A DNA stretch of 64,000 bases, from assembly GCF_028649455.1 (NCBI RefSeq), contig NZ_JAQSIO010000008.1, positions 62,001 to 126,000 on the forward strand, read 5' to 3'. Positions within the stretch are counted from its first letter, which is position 1, and each line of letters begins with the position of its first letter. Made by a program: the position numbers and the translations under genes. This document shows positions 8,253 through 17,800 of this stretch, in pieces. The stretch comes from Curvibacter microcysteis. Lineage in GTDB: Bacteria > Pseudomonadota > Gammaproteobacteria > Burkholderiales > Burkholderiaceae_C. Under the pieces are notes generated by a model, which saw only the letters and a list, made by a program, of their open reading frames with translations, was not told the DNA's origin and did not search any database.

Positions 8253-9191
8253 ATGCCTGACATCCTCACCGTCACCCTCAACCCCGCGCTCGATGTGCTC
8301 AGCAGCATCGACCGCGTGGTGCCCACGCACAAGCTGCGTTGCGCCAGCGCCGTCATGCACCCGGGCGGTGGGGGCGTCAACGTGGCCCGCGTGCTGCACC
8401 GCCTGGGCGCCGACACCCTGGCCCTGTTCACCCAGGGCGGTGTCACCGGGCAGGAATTGGCCACCTCGCTGGCGCAAGAGGGCGTGCCCGCCCAAGGCCT
8501 GCCCATTGCGGGTGATACCCGCGAAAGCTTTTCAGTTCATGAAAACAGCACCGGTCTGGATTACCGCTTTGTCCTGCCGGGCCCCCGCCTGAGCCCCACG
8601 GAACTTGCACACGCCCTGCAGCGCATTGCCGAGCTGGGCGCCGGGGCGCGTTACTGGGTGCTCAGCGGCAGTTTGCCGGCCGGCGTCCCGGACGACGTGT
8701 ACGCCCAACTGGCCCGCCAGGCACGGGCCCAGGGCACGCGGTTGGTGTTGGACTCGTCCGGCCCCGCCTTGCGCGCAGGCCTGGCTGCGGGCGTCTATGG
8801 CGTCAAGCCCAGTCTGCGCGAGCTCAGCGAGCTGAGCGCCCGGCCCCTGTCGACCGAGGCCGACCAACTGCAGGCCGCACGCCAGTGGATCAGCACTGGC
8901 CAGACCCAGGTGGTGGCCCTGACCCTGGGCGAGCAGGGCGCCTTGCTGGTCACCGCGGACCAGGCCTGGCGCGCGCCGCCACTGGCCGTCAAGGTGCTCA
9001 GCACCATTGGCGCAGGTGACAGCTTTGTGGGTGGCTGGGTGGCCGGCCTGGCGCAGCGCGACGACATGCGCTCGGCCCTGGCGCAGGCCATGGCCGCCAG
9101 CGCGGCCGCCTTGCTGCACCCCGGCACCGCCCTGTGCCAGGCCGCCGACGTCCAGGCCTTGCTGCCGCAGGTGCAACTGCAGGCACTGTGA
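8253..9191 (+). CDS. pfkB: 6-phosphofructokinase II / PfkB-family sugar kinase
   Basis: Cytoplasmic ribokinase-fold kinase of 312 residues. The N-terminal pattern (TLNPALD, KLRC, then the PGGGGVNVAR segment) follows E. coli PfkB closely, and the C-terminal TIGAGDSFVGG motif holds the catalytic Asp and anion hole. It most likely phosphorylates fructose 6-phosphate; 1-phosphofructokinase (FruK) or tagatose-6-phosphate kinase are alternatives, but no PTS genes are adjacent. No clear Shine-Dalgarno precedes the ATG at 8253, so expression may depend on the upstream DHH gene. Confidence 0.82.
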   Translation: MPDILTVTLNPALDVLSSIDRVVPTHKLRCASAVMHPGGGGVNVARVLHRLGADTLALFTQGGVTGQELATSLAQEGVPAQGLPIAGDTRESFSVHENSTGLDYRFVLPGPRLSPTELAHALQRIAELGAGARYWVLSGSLPAGVPDDVYAQLARQARAQGTRLVLDSSGPALRAGLAAGVYGVKPSLRELSELSARPLSTEADQLQAARQWISTGQTQVVALTLGEQGALLVTADQAWRAPPLAVKVLSTIGAGDSFVGGWVAGLAQRDDMRSALAQAMAASAAALLHPGTALCQAADVQALLPQVQLQAL

Positions 9192-9274
9192 CGGTTGGGC
9201 GGCCTCGCCAGCGTCCCGCCTGCCCGTGCATTCACCCCATTTCGGGCTGATTCACCCACCCTGGCCGGGCGGCT

Positions 9275-9301
9275 CTTGAAAGCCGCCGCAGCGCCCATAA
9301 T
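9275..9301 (+). promoter_or_regulatory. Sigma-32-like heat-shock promoter of htpG
   Basis: CTTGAAA (9275-9281) and CCCATAAT (9294-9301), twelve bases apart, match the RpoH -35 and -10 consensus well. They lie about 70 bases upstream of the htpG ATG, as expected for this heat-shock gene. Confidence 0.7.
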
Positions 9302-9369
9302 TCACGCCTGCCGGGGCCGGCACTGCCGCCCCACCTTGTGTCTTGCAACAGTCCACCTTAGACAACACC

Positions 9370-11316
9370 ATGAGCAAACAAACCCTGTCATTCCAGGCCG
9401 AAGTGGCCCAACTGCTGCACCTGGTCACGCACTCGCTGTATTCCAACCCCGAGATCTTTCTGCGTGAGCTGATCTCCAACGCCAGCGACGCCTGCGACAA
9501 GCTGCGTTTTGAGGGCCTGAACAACGCCGCCCTGTTGGAGGACGCGCCCAACCTCGAAGTGCGCGTGGCCTTCGACAAGACAGCCCGCACCATCACCATC
9601 ACCGACAACGGCATCGGCCTGTCGCAACAAGAAGCCATCGACAACCTGGGCACCATCGCCAAGAGCGGCACCAAGGAGTTCATGGGCAAGCTCAGCGGCG
9701 ACCAAAAGGCCGACGCGCAGCTGATTGGCCAGTTCGGCGTGGGCTTCTACTCGGGCTTCATCGTGGCCGACAAGATCACCGTCGAATCGCGCCGCGCCGG
9801 CTTGGCGCATGAAGAGGGCGTGCGCTGGGTCAGCGGCGGCACGGGCGACTTTGAAGTCGACGCCATCACCCGCGCCCAACGCGGCACCAGCATCACCCTG
9901 CACCTGCGCGACGACGCCGAGGAGTACCTGAACGCCTGGAAGCTCAAGTCCGTCATCAGCAAGTACTCCGACCACATCAGCCTGCCCATCCTGATGGAAA
10001 AGGAAGAGTGGAAAGAAGGAGAGAACGACCAGCCCGGCGCCATGGTGGCCACCGGCGAATGGGAAGCCATCAACAAGGCCAGCGCCCTGTGGACGCGCAA
10101 CAAGAAGGACGTCACCACCGAGCAGTACAACGAGTTCTACAAAGCCATCAGCCACGACTTTGAAGACCCGCTGACCTGGGCCCACAACCGCGTCGAAGGC
10201 AATACCGAGTACACCCAGCTGCTGTACATCCCGGCCAAGGCCCCATTTGACCTGTGGAACCGCGACAAGAAGGCCGGCGTCAAGCTGTACGTGAAGCGCG
10301 TTTTCATCATGGACGACGCCGAAGCCCTGATGCCCACCTACCTGCGCTTTGTGAAGGGCGTGATCGACTCGGCCGACCTGCCGCTGAACGTGAGCCGCGA
10401 GCTGCTGCAGGAAAGCCGCGACGTGAAGGCCATCCGCGAAGGCTCGACCAAGCGCGTGCTGTCCATGCTGGAAGACCTGGCCAAGCACGACAAGCATGAC
10501 ACCACGCCCAACGCCGACGGCGTGACCGACGTGGTCGACCCCGACGACAAGGCCAAGGAAGGCAAGTACAGCCAGTTCTACGCCGAGTTTGGCGCCGTGC
10601 TCAAGGAAGGCCTGGGCGAAGACTTTGGCAACACCCAACGCCTGGCCAAGCTGCTGCGCTACGCCAGCACCCAAAGCGACACCGCCACCGTCAGCCTGGC
10701 CGACTACAAGGCCCGCATGAAGGAAGGCCAAGACGCCATCTACTACATCACCGCCGACAACCTGGCCGCCGCCAAGAACAGCCCGCAGCTCGAAGTCTTC
10801 AAGAAGAAGGGCATCGAAGTCCTGCTGATGACGGACCGCGTGGACGAGTGGTCGCTCAACTACCTGCAAGAGTTTGACGGCACCCCGCTGCAAAGCGTGG
10901 CCAAGGGCGCGGTCGACCTGGGCAAGCTGCAAGACGAAGCCGAGAAGAAGGCCGCCGAAGAGGCCGCCGAAGCCTTCAAGCCCCTGCTGGCCAAGCTCAA
11001 GGAAGCCCTGAAGGACAAGGCCGACGACGTGCGCGTGACCACCCGCCTGGTTGACTCGCCTGCCTGCCTGGTGGTGCAAGACGGTGGCATGAGCACCCAA
11101 CTGGCCCGCATGCTCAAGCAAGCCGGCCAAGCCGCCCCGGAAAGCAAGCCCGTGCTGGAAGTGAACGCCGAGCACCCCTTGGTCAAGAAGTTGGACGGCA
11201 GCGTGCACTTCAACGATCTGGCCCACATTCTGTTCGACCAGGCCTTGCTGGCCGAAGGCGGCCTGCCGGAAGACCCGGCCGCTTATGTGAAGCGGGTGAA
11301 TGCCTTGCTGGCCTGA
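9370..11316 (+). CDS. htpG: Molecular chaperone HtpG (bacterial Hsp90)
   Basis: ATP-dependent Hsp90-family chaperone of 648 residues, the usual length. The N-terminal GHKL ATPase domain shows [14 protein letters not shown] near 30-45, DNGIGL near 80 and GQFGVGFYS near 120. The middle domain follows with [11 protein letters not shown] near 340, and the C-terminal part is a dimerisation domain. The start at 9370 gives the normal [13 protein letters not shown]-terminus; the frame is open nine codons further upstream. It sits behind a sigma-32-like promoter and ends in a strong terminator, so it is a single-gene unit. Confidence 0.98.
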   Translation: MSKQTLSFQAEVAQLLHLVTHSLYSNPEIFLRELISNASDACDKLRFEGLNNAALLEDAPNLEVRVAFDKTARTITITDNGIGLSQQEAIDNLGTIAKSGTKEFMGKLSGDQKADAQLIGQFGVGFYSGFIVADKITVESRRAGLAHEEGVRWVSGGTGDFEVDAITRAQRGTSITLHLRDDAEEYLNAWKLKSVISKYSDHISLPILMEKEEWKEGENDQPGAMVATGEWEAINKASALWTRNKKDVTTEQYNEFYKAISHDFEDPLTWAHNRVEGNTEYTQLLYIPAKAPFDLWNRDKKAGVKLYVKRVFIMDDAEALMPTYLRFVKGVIDSADLPLNVSRELLQESRDVKAIREGSTKRVLSMLEDLAKHDKHDTTPNADGVTDVVDPDDKAKEGKYSQFYAEFGAVLKEGLGEDFGNTQRLAKLLRYASTQSDTATVSLADYKARMKEGQDAIYYITADNLAAAKNSPQLEVFKKKGIEVLLMTDRVDEWSLNYLQEFDGTPLQSVAKGAVDLGKLQDEAEKKAAEEAAEAFKPLLAKLKEALKDKADDVRVTTRLVDSPACLVVQDGGMSTQLARMLKQAGQAAPESKPVLEVNAEHPLVKKLDGSVHFNDLAHILFDQALLAEGGLPEDPAAYVKRVNALLA

Positions 11317-11354
11317 GGTCAGTTAAGTTATTTGGTCATTCATTCATTCAGTTC

Positions 11355-11384
11355 AGACCCGGCGTGTGTGACACGCTTGGGTCT
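11355..11384 (+). other. GC-rich hairpin downstream of htpG
   Basis: AGACCC/GGGTCT outer stem (11355-11360, 11379-11384) with GCGTGT/ACACGC inside. No T-run follows directly. It is preceded by a short ATTC tandem (11338-11350). Confidence 0.4.
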
Positions 11385-11397
11385 TGAATGAAGAGTA

Positions 11398-11434
11398 CCC
11401 CAGTGCTGCGCTTTGGCGTGGGCTGGGGTTTTTT
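11398..11434 (+). terminator. Rho-independent terminator of htpG
   Basis: CCCCAG (11398-11403) pairs with CTGGGG (11423-11428), with further GC pairing inside, followed directly by six T residues (11429-11434). Confidence 0.75.
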
Positions 11435-11476
11435 GTTGGACGCTGAAGTCTCAGACTGCAGAAAAATTCAATCAAC

Positions 11477-11514
11477 TGAGAATCATTCGCATTAGAATTT
11501 GAGAATGATTCCTA
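11477..11514 (+). promoter_or_regulatory. Two Fur boxes over the siderophore receptor start
   Basis: TGAGAATCATTCGCA (11477-11491) and TGAGAATGATTCCTA (11500-11514) each match the 7-1-7 Fur pattern perfectly in the left arm and partly in the right. The second overlaps the ATG at 11505. Iron repression of the receptor and the gene after it is expected. Confidence 0.7.
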
Positions 11515-13721
11515 TTTCAAATCAACCAACTCCGCCATCCACCAGGCTGCGCACCCGTCCTTCTCCCTCCGCTCAGGCCGTGCAGCTGGCTCTGGTGGCC
11601 TTGGCCTGGGGCACGGCGGCGCCGGCGGGGTGGGCGCAGACGAGCTCGGTGGCCGCGTCGGCGTCCGGGGCTCAGCCCAGCCTGCGCGAGGTCCACATCA
11701 AAGAGGCGCCCGACACGGCCACCGAGGGCACGGGCGCTTACTCGGTGCGGTCGGCGTCCACGGCCACGCGGCTGGACCTGTCGCTGCGCGACACGCCGCA
11801 GTCGGTCAGCGTGATCACGCGCTCACAGATGGACGACTTTGGCCTGCGCAACGCCAACGAGGTGTTGGAGATGGCCACGGGCATCAACGTTGAGCGCATC
11901 GAGACCGACCGCACCTACTACTCGGCACGCGGCTTTGATGTGACCAATTTCCAGGTTGACGGCCTGGGCCTGCCTTTCACCAACGGCGGGCAGGATGGCG
12001 ACCTGGACACGGCGATTTACGACCGGGTCGAGGTGCTGCGCGGCGCCAACGGGCTGATGTCATCCACGGGCAACCCGTCGGCGACGATCAACTTTGTGCG
12101 CAAGCGGCCCACGTCCGAATTCCAGGCGCGCACCGGCCTCACCTTGGGCAGCTGGAATCAGCGCCGGGTCGATGCCGATGTGGCTGGCCCGCTCAATGAG
12201 GCCGGCACGGTGCGCGGCCGCCTGGTACTGGCCGACGAGAACAAAAACAGCTACCTGGACCGCTATTCGCTGCACAAACAGGTGTTTTCAGGGCTGATCG
12301 AGGCCGATCTGGGCGCGGGCACGCGGGTGACGACCGGGGTGGGTTATCAAAAGAACAGCCCGCAGGGCAGCATGTGGGGCGCGCTGCCCTTGTTCAACAG
12401 CGATGGCTCGGCCACCCAGTACCCGGTGTCGACCAGCACGGCGGCCACCTGGTCGTATTGGGACACCTCGGACACGCGCCAGTTTGTCGAGCTGAACCAG
12501 GCCCTGGGTCAGGGCTGGTCGCTCAAGGCGGCCTTCAACCACCGCGTGCTGCGTTCCGAGGGCAATCTGTTCTACGCCTACGGCACGCCCAACGCCAGCA
12601 CGGGCTTGGGCTTGTTCAGCTACCCGTCTTACTTCCGCAGCGCGGAGAAGCAGAACGTGCTCGACGTCTACGCCAGTGGCCCCCTGGCCCTGGCGGGCCG
12701 CCAGCATGAGCTGGTGCTGGGTGGCAGCAGTGCGCGCAGCGACATGCGCCAACTCTCGCTCTACGGCAACGACATCGGCACGGCCTTGCCCGCGCTGTCG
12801 CAGTGGACGGGCCAGTACACCATGCCCAGTTTCGACGCCTCGTCCAACCAGGCCGACTTTGTGATTCGCCGCCAAAGCCTGTACGCTACCGCACGCTGGA
12901 ACGTGAGCGACCGGCTCAAGCTGATCACGGGCGCCAACGTGACCCAGATCGAGAGCACTGGGCAAAACTACGGCGTGGCGCACCGCTACAACCAGACCAA
13001 GGCGTCGCCTTACTTGGGCGGCACCTACGCGCTGGACGCGCAGCACTCGCTGTACGCCAGCTACGCGGGCATCTTCAACCCACAGACCCAGGTGGGCGCC
13101 AACCTGCAGCCGCTGGCGCCGGTGCAGGGCCGCAACCTGGAGGGCGGCATCAAGGGCGAATGGCTGGACAAGCGCCTGAACGCCTCCGCCAGCGTGTTCC
13201 GCACCCAGCAAAAGAACACCGCCGAAGCCACCAGTACTTACGTGGGCAACACCCTGGTGTATCGCGGCGTGGACGCCACCTCCACCGGTGTCGAGCTGGA
13301 CGTGGCCGGCCGCATCCGCCCCGACTGGGAGCTGAGCGCGGGCTACACCCACATGCGCATCCGCGACGACCAGACCGGTGCCGCCGCGCGCACCTATGTG
13401 CCGCGCCAAACCCTGCGCCTGGCCAGCACCGTGCGGGTGCCGCAGGTGCCCGGCCTGAAGGTGGGGGCCAACCTGCGCTGGCAGGGCGACATCTGGCGTG
13501 ACCAAGGCGTGACCACGGCCTCGGGCCAGGCCATCGTCACGCGCCAACCGGCCTACGCCTTGCTGGGCCTGATGGCGCGCTACGACATCAACCGCCAGTG
13601 GAGCGCCACGCTCAACATCAACAACCTGACGGACCGCAAATACATCAACAGCCTGTACTGGGCCCAGGGCTATTACGGCGCGCCGCGCAACGTGAATGTG
13701 GGGCTGCAATGGCAGTACTGA
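11505..13721 (+). CDS. TonB-dependent siderophore receptor
   Basis: Outer-membrane ferric-siderophore transporter of about 738 residues. A signal peptide (hydrophobic AVQLALVALAWGTAAPAGWA) leads into the plug domain, which shows the family's RDTPQSVSVITRSQMDD and YSARGFDVTNFQVDG motifs. The barrel ends in the typical aromatic terminus (NVNVGLQWQY). Layout and length fit FhuE/FpvA/FoxA-type hydroxamate or mixed siderophore receptors; the ligand is not predictable. The start may be ATG 11505 or TTG 11499; no good ribosome site is visible. No TonB-ExbBD or siderophore synthesis genes lie in the window. The next gene encodes a PepSY membrane protein, a frequent partner. Confidence 0.92.
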   Translation: MIPISNQPTPPSTRLRTRPSPSAQAVQLALVALAWGTAAPAGWAQTSSVAASASGAQPSLREVHIKEAPDTATEGTGAYSVRSASTATRLDLSLRDTPQSVSVITRSQMDDFGLRNANEVLEMATGINVERIETDRTYYSARGFDVTNFQVDGLGLPFTNGGQDGDLDTAIYDRVEVLRGANGLMSSTGNPSATINFVRKRPTSEFQARTGLTLGSWNQRRVDADVAGPLNEAGTVRGRLVLADENKNSYLDRYSLHKQVFSGLIEADLGAGTRVTTGVGYQKNSPQGSMWGALPLFNSDGSATQYPVSTSTAATWSYWDTSDTRQFVELNQALGQGWSLKAAFNHRVLRSEGNLFYAYGTPNASTGLGLFSYPSYFRSAEKQNVLDVYASGPLALAGRQHELVLGGSSARSDMRQLSLYGNDIGTALPALSQWTGQYTMPSFDASSNQADFVIRRQSLYATARWNVSDRLKLITGANVTQIESTGQNYGVAHRYNQTKASPYLGGTYALDAQHSLYASYAGIFNPQTQVGANLQPLAPVQGRNLEGGIKGEWLDKRLNASASVFRTQQKNTAEATSTYVGNTLVYRGVDATSTGVELDVAGRIRPDWELSAGYTHMRIRDDQTGAAARTYVPRQTLRLASTVRVPQVPGLKVGANLRWQGDIWRDQGVTTASGQAIVTRQPAYALLGLMARYDINRQWSATLNINNLTDRKYINSLYWAQGYYGAPRNVNVGLQWQY

Positions 13722-13746
13722 CGCTCCGGGTCGGAGGGCAGTGCTG

Positions 13747-15078
13747 ATGCGCGCCGCCCTGGTGGCCTTGCACCGCTGGGTGGGTTTGGGCATGGCCGTG
13801 TTCCTGGTCGTGGCCGGCCTGACCGGGGCGGTGATCTCCTGGGACCACGAACTCGATGAGTGGCTCAACCCGCATTTGAACCAGGCCCCGGGGCGCGGGC
13901 CAGCCGCCCCGGCCTTGCAGTGGGTGGCCGAGATCGAGCGCCGTCACCCGCAGGTGCAGGTCAGCTACGTGCCGATGGCGGCAGAGCCCGGCCATGCCTT
14001 GGCTTTTGGCGTGGAGCCCCGGGCCAACCCGGCCACGGGGGGCTTGTACGAGCCCGGCTTCAACCAGGTCTTCATCGATCCCGTCACCGGGGCTGAGCTG
14101 GGGCGGCGCCAGTGGGGCGCGGTGTGGCCGCTGGGGCGCGAGAACCTGGTGTCCTTCCTGTACGTGCTGCACTACAGCCTGCACCTGCCGGCTTGGGGTG
14201 GCATCGACCGTTGGGGCGTGTGGCTGATGGGCGTGGTGGCGGTGTTCTGGACGGTGGACTGCTTCACGGGCTTCTACCTCACGCTGCCGCCCGCGCGCCG
14301 GGCCGCCAAGTGGGTGGCCTCTGGGGCCCGCCGCGCGGCGGGCAAGGCCCCCACCTCGACGGCGGACTCGGGTGCCAAGTCCTGGTGGGCGCGTTGGCAG
14401 CCGGCGTGGCGCGTGCGTTGGCAGGGCGGGGCCAGCAAGCTCAACTTTGACCTGCACCGCGCGGGCAGCCTGTGGACCTGGGCGCTGCTGTTCATCCTGG
14501 CCTTCACGGCGTTCTCGCTCAACCTGTACCGCGAGGTGTTTTTCCCGGTGATGTCGCTGGTGTCCGAGGTCACGCCCACGCCATTCGAGCAGCGCACGCC
14601 CTCGGCGCAAGCGGGCGGCATCGTGCCCCGCTGGGGCCATGCCCAGGTGGTGCAGGCGGCCCAGGCCCAGGCGGCCGAACGGGGCTGGACCGAGCCGGTG
14701 GGCGCGCTCTACCACGCCAGTGCCTATGGCCTGTACGGCGTGCAGTTCTTCCGGCCCGAAGATGGGCACGGCGCGGGCGGCGTGGGCCACCGCACCTTGT
14801 TCATCGATTCGGGGGATGGGCGCGTGCTGGGGCAGCGCGTGCCCTGGGAGGGCACGGCCGCGGACCTGTTTGTGCAGGCGCAGTTTCCGCTGCATTCGGG
14901 CCGCATCCTGGGCTTGCCGGGGCGCATCCTGATCTCGGTCATGGGCCTGGTGGTGGCCATGCTCAGCCTCACTGGCGTGCTGATCTGGTGGCGCAAGCAC
15001 CGCGCTCGGCGGGCGCCAGCCCTGCTCAAGGCCCGGCCCGCCGCGCAGGCTCTCACAGCGCGTGGGTCACGAGCTTGA
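13747..15078 (+). CDS. PepSY-associated TM helix protein (iron-regulated membrane protein)
   Basis: Inner-membrane protein of 443 residues with a PepSY-TM arrangement: TM helix at the N-terminus (LHRWVGLGMAVFLVVAGLTGAVISW), periplasmic PepSY-like region, two central helices and a last helix near the C-terminus (ILISVMGLVVAMLSLTGVLIWW). Family members such as FpvG, or PiuB-like proteins, help release or reduce iron from siderophores in the periplasm. The ATG at 13747 is chosen for GGAGGG at 13733-13738. It follows the receptor by 25 bases and probably shares its Fur control. Its 3' end overlaps the convergent acyltransferase gene by 26 bases. Confidence 0.85.
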   Translation: MRAALVALHRWVGLGMAVFLVVAGLTGAVISWDHELDEWLNPHLNQAPGRGPAAPALQWVAEIERRHPQVQVSYVPMAAEPGHALAFGVEPRANPATGGLYEPGFNQVFIDPVTGAELGRRQWGAVWPLGRENLVSFLYVLHYSLHLPAWGGIDRWGVWLMGVVAVFWTVDCFTGFYLTLPPARRAAKWVASGARRAAGKAPTSTADSGAKSWWARWQPAWRVRWQGGASKLNFDLHRAGSLWTWALLFILAFTAFSLNLYREVFFPVMSLVSEVTPTPFEQRTPSAQAGGIVPRWGHAQVVQAAQAQAAERGWTEPVGALYHASAYGLYGVQFFRPEDGHGAGGVGHRTLFIDSGDGRVLGQRVPWEGTAADLFVQAQFPLHSGRILGLPGRILISVMGLVVAMLSLTGVLIWWRKHRARRAPALLKARPAAQALTARGSRA

Positions 15079-17743
15079 ACTCGGGGTCTTCCGGGAAGGC
15101 CTTGACGCTGAAGCCCAGGCTGCGCATCAGCTTGAGCATGGGCTGGTTGTTGGCCAGCACCAGGCCGTCGATCTCGGCCAGGCCTTTCTCGCGGGCCACG
15201 TCCATGATGGCTTCCATCAGGCGTGAGCCCAGGCCCTTGCCGTTGAAGTCGTCGGCCACCACCAGCGAGAACTCGCAACTGGTCTGGTCCGGGTTGGTGA
15301 TGTAGCGCGACACGCCCACGATGCGTTCGCGTTCCTGCACCTCGCCCTGGTCGTTGAGGCTGCGGTGCTTCACCACCGCGACCAGGGCCATTTCGCGGTC
15401 GTAGTCGATCAGGGTGAAGCGGGCCAGCATCGACGGCGGCAGCTCGGTCATGGAAGACACAAAGCGGAAGTACCGGCTCTCTTGCGACAGGCCGTGCACC
15501 AGCTCTTGCAGCATCTGCGCGTCGTCGGGGTGGATGGGGCGCACCGTGTACTCGCCACCGCCGCGCAGGGGCAGCACCTGCTCGTAGCGCGCGGGGTAGG
15601 GCAGGATGGCCAAGTGCTGGTAATTGCTTTGCCGGCCACTGGCGGCCTGGGGCGCGCTGTCGATCACGATGCGCGCGTCCACCGCCACGGCGCCGTCCTG
15701 GTCGACGATGATGGGGTTGATGTCCATCTCGCGCAGCTGGGGCAGCTCGCACACCATTTCCGACACGCGCAGCAGCACCTGTTCCAGGGCTTCTTGGTTG
15801 ACGGCGCTGGCGCCACGCCAGTCGCCCAGGGTTTCTGCCACGCGGGAGCGGTCAATCAGGCGGCGCGCCAGAAACTGGTTCAGCGGGGGCAGCTCCACCG
15901 CGCGGTCGTCGATCAGCTCGATCATGGTGCCGCCAGCGCCAAAGGTGACCACCGGGCCAAAGGGGTCGTCGGTCAGCAGGCCGATGCAGATCTCGCGGCC
16001 CCGGCGCGAGCGCGCCATCTTCTGCACCGTGGCGCCGTTGATGCGCGCCTTGGGCTGCAGCCGGGCCACGCGCTCCAGCATGTCGTTGTAGGCGTCGCGC
16101 ACGCTGACCGCGCTCATCAGGTTGAGCACCACGCCCTGCACGTCGGACTTGTGGGTGATGTCGGGCGAATCGATCTTCAGCGCCACCGGAAAGCCCATTT
16201 GCGTGGCCGTCATCATGGCCTCGTTGGCACTGCGCGCCAGCACCGTGTGGGTGACCGGGATGTGGAAGGCCGAGAGCAGGGTCTTGGACTCCATCTCGGT
16301 CAGCACCTTGCGGCGCTCGGACAGCACGCTCTCGATCACCAGGCGCGCGCCCTCGATGTCGGGCTTGGCCAGGGTCGACAGCGGCGGCGGCGTTTGCTGC
16401 AGCAGCTGCTGGTTTTGGTAGAAGGCCGACAGGTTGCCAAAAGCGCCGACGGCGGCCTCGGGCGTGCGAAAGCTGGGGATCGAAGCCTCGTTGAGCAGAC
16501 CGCGCGCGGGCACCACTTGGTTGTCCCCCATCCAGCAGGCCAGCAGCGGCTTGCCGATCTGGGGCTTGAGCAGGGCCACGGCCTGGGCAATGGCCAGCGC
16601 GTCCACGCCCACCTTGGGCGAGCAGATCACCAGCACACCGTCAATCTGTCGGTCTTTGCTGGCGGCGGTCACGGCGGCACTGAAGTGCTCGGGGCTGGCG
16701 TCCTCGGACAGGTCGATCAAATCGGTCAGCGAGGCCAGGGCGGGCAGCTGCGGGCGCAGGGCTTGCACCGACTCGGGCGACAGCCGGCCCAGTTCGAGCT
16801 TGATTTCATTGACCCAGTCGGCCGCCAGCACCCCCGGCCCGCCGCCGTTGGTGACGATGGCCAGGCGCCGGCCCACTGGGCGGTAGCGCGAGGCCAGGCA
16901 TTTGGCGGCCGAGAACAGCTCGACAAACGAGCGCACCCGCACCGCCCCGGCGCGGCGCAGGGCGGCGTCAAACACGTCGTCACTGCCCACGATGGCGCCG
17001 CTGTGGGTTTGCGCGGCCTGGTTGCCCGCCGGCTTGCGCCCGGCCTTGAGCACCACCACCGGCTTGGCGTTGGCCGCCGAGCGCAGCGCGCTCATGAAGC
17101 GGCGCGCGTTGGAGATGCCTTCCAGGTACACGATGATGCTGTGCGTCTTGCCGTCGTTGGCCAGGAAGTCCAGCACATCGGCCATGTCGACCACGGTGTT
17201 GGGGCCCAGCGAGACCACGGTCGAAAAACCCACCGCGTTGTTGCGTGCCCAGTCCAGCATCGAGGCGGTCAGTGAGCCCGACTGCGACACCAAGGCCAGA
17301 GAGCCCGTGCGCGCCAGCGGGCCGCTGACGCTGGCGTTGAGCTGCAGCGGCGGGCGCTGGAAGCCCTGGCAGTTGGGGCCCAGCAGGTGGATGCCTTCGC
17401 GCAGCGCCACCTTGCGCAACTGCAAGGCCTGGTCGGCGCTGATGCCGCTGGAGATCACCAGCGCGGCCTTGCAACTGAGGCGGGCCGCCAGCTCCAGCGC
17501 GGCGCCCACGTCGGCGGCGTCCAGCGCGATGATGGCCAGGTCGGCCTTGGTCTGCGCCAGGTCGGCCAGGGTGCCGGTGGTGTGGATGTCGATGAAGCGC
17601 AGGCTGCCTGTGAAGTGCTGCGCCTTGATCGCGTCCTGCAAGGCCTGGGTGTGCGCCGGCAGCGGCGCCCCCTCGGCGCTGTGGGGCGCGAACACGACGA
17701 TGGAGTCGGGCGAGAAAAGGGCGGTCAGGTAGTGTTTGTCCAT
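15053..17743 (-). CDS. Acyl-CoA synthetase (NDP-forming)-GNAT fusion, Pat/PatZ-like protein acetyltransferase
   Basis: Fusion of 896 residues: CoA-binding and succinyl-CoA-ligase-like domains (about 1-450), an ATP-grasp domain (about 470-700) and a C-terminal GNAT acetyltransferase (about 730-896) with the acetyl-CoA loop NGKGLGSRLM. Relatives (Pat, PatZ/YfiQ) acetylate lysines, for example on acetyl-CoA synthetase, to tune acetate and propionate metabolism. The region matching the phosphohistidine loop of ADP-forming synthetases reads QTHSGAIVGSD with H247 present, so ligase chemistry cannot be excluded. It lies 57 bases after the deacetylase-like gene on the same strand. The 3' end overlaps the convergent PepSY gene. 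Confidence 0.87.
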   Translation of the reverse strand: MDKHYLTALFSPDSIVVFAPHSAEGAPLPAHTQALQDAIKAQHFTGSLRFIDIHTTGTLADLAQTKADLAIIALDAADVGAALELAARLSCKAALVISSGISADQALQLRKVALREGIHLLGPNCQGFQRPPLQLNASVSGPLARTGSLALVSQSGSLTASMLDWARNNAVGFSTVVSLGPNTVVDMADVLDFLANDGKTHSIIVYLEGISNARRFMSALRSAANAKPVVVLKAGRKPAGNQAAQTHSGAIVGSDDVFDAALRRAGAVRVRSFVELFSAAKCLASRYRPVGRRLAIVTNGGGPGVLAADWVNEIKLELGRLSPESVQALRPQLPALASLTDLIDLSEDASPEHFSAAVTAASKDRQIDGVLVICSPKVGVDALAIAQAVALLKPQIGKPLLACWMGDNQVVPARGLLNEASIPSFRTPEAAVGAFGNLSAFYQNQQLLQQTPPPLSTLAKPDIEGARLVIESVLSERRKVLTEMESKTLLSAFHIPVTHTVLARSANEAMMTATQMGFPVALKIDSPDITHKSDVQGVVLNLMSAVSVRDAYNDMLERVARLQPKARINGATVQKMARSRRGREICIGLLTDDPFGPVVTFGAGGTMIELIDDRAVELPPLNQFLARRLIDRSRVAETLGDWRGASAVNQEALEQVLLRVSEMVCELPQLREMDINPIIVDQDGAVAVDARIVIDSAPQAASGRQSNYQHLAILPYPARYEQVLPLRGGGEYTVRPIHPDDAQMLQELVHGLSQESRYFRFVSSMTELPPSMLARFTLIDYDREMALVAVVKHRSLNDQGEVQERERIVGVSRYITNPDQTSCEFSLVVADDFNGKGLGSRLMEAIMDVAREKGLAEIDGLVLANNQPMLKLMRSLGFSVKAFPEDPEFKLVTHAL

Positions 17744-17800
17744 GGGGTCCGTCGCGGTCGATCAGGGGGCGTTGGGCTGGGGTGAATGGTCGTTGAAATC

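Noticed and set aside
9388-11226. Minus-strand open frame of 612 codons opposite htpG
   Set aside because: Shadow of htpG caused by codon bias; no start signal or recognisable domain.
15365-17275. Plus-strand open frame of 636 codons opposite the Pat-like gene
   Set aside because: Antisense shadow with His/Gly/Val/Gln-rich low-information translation.
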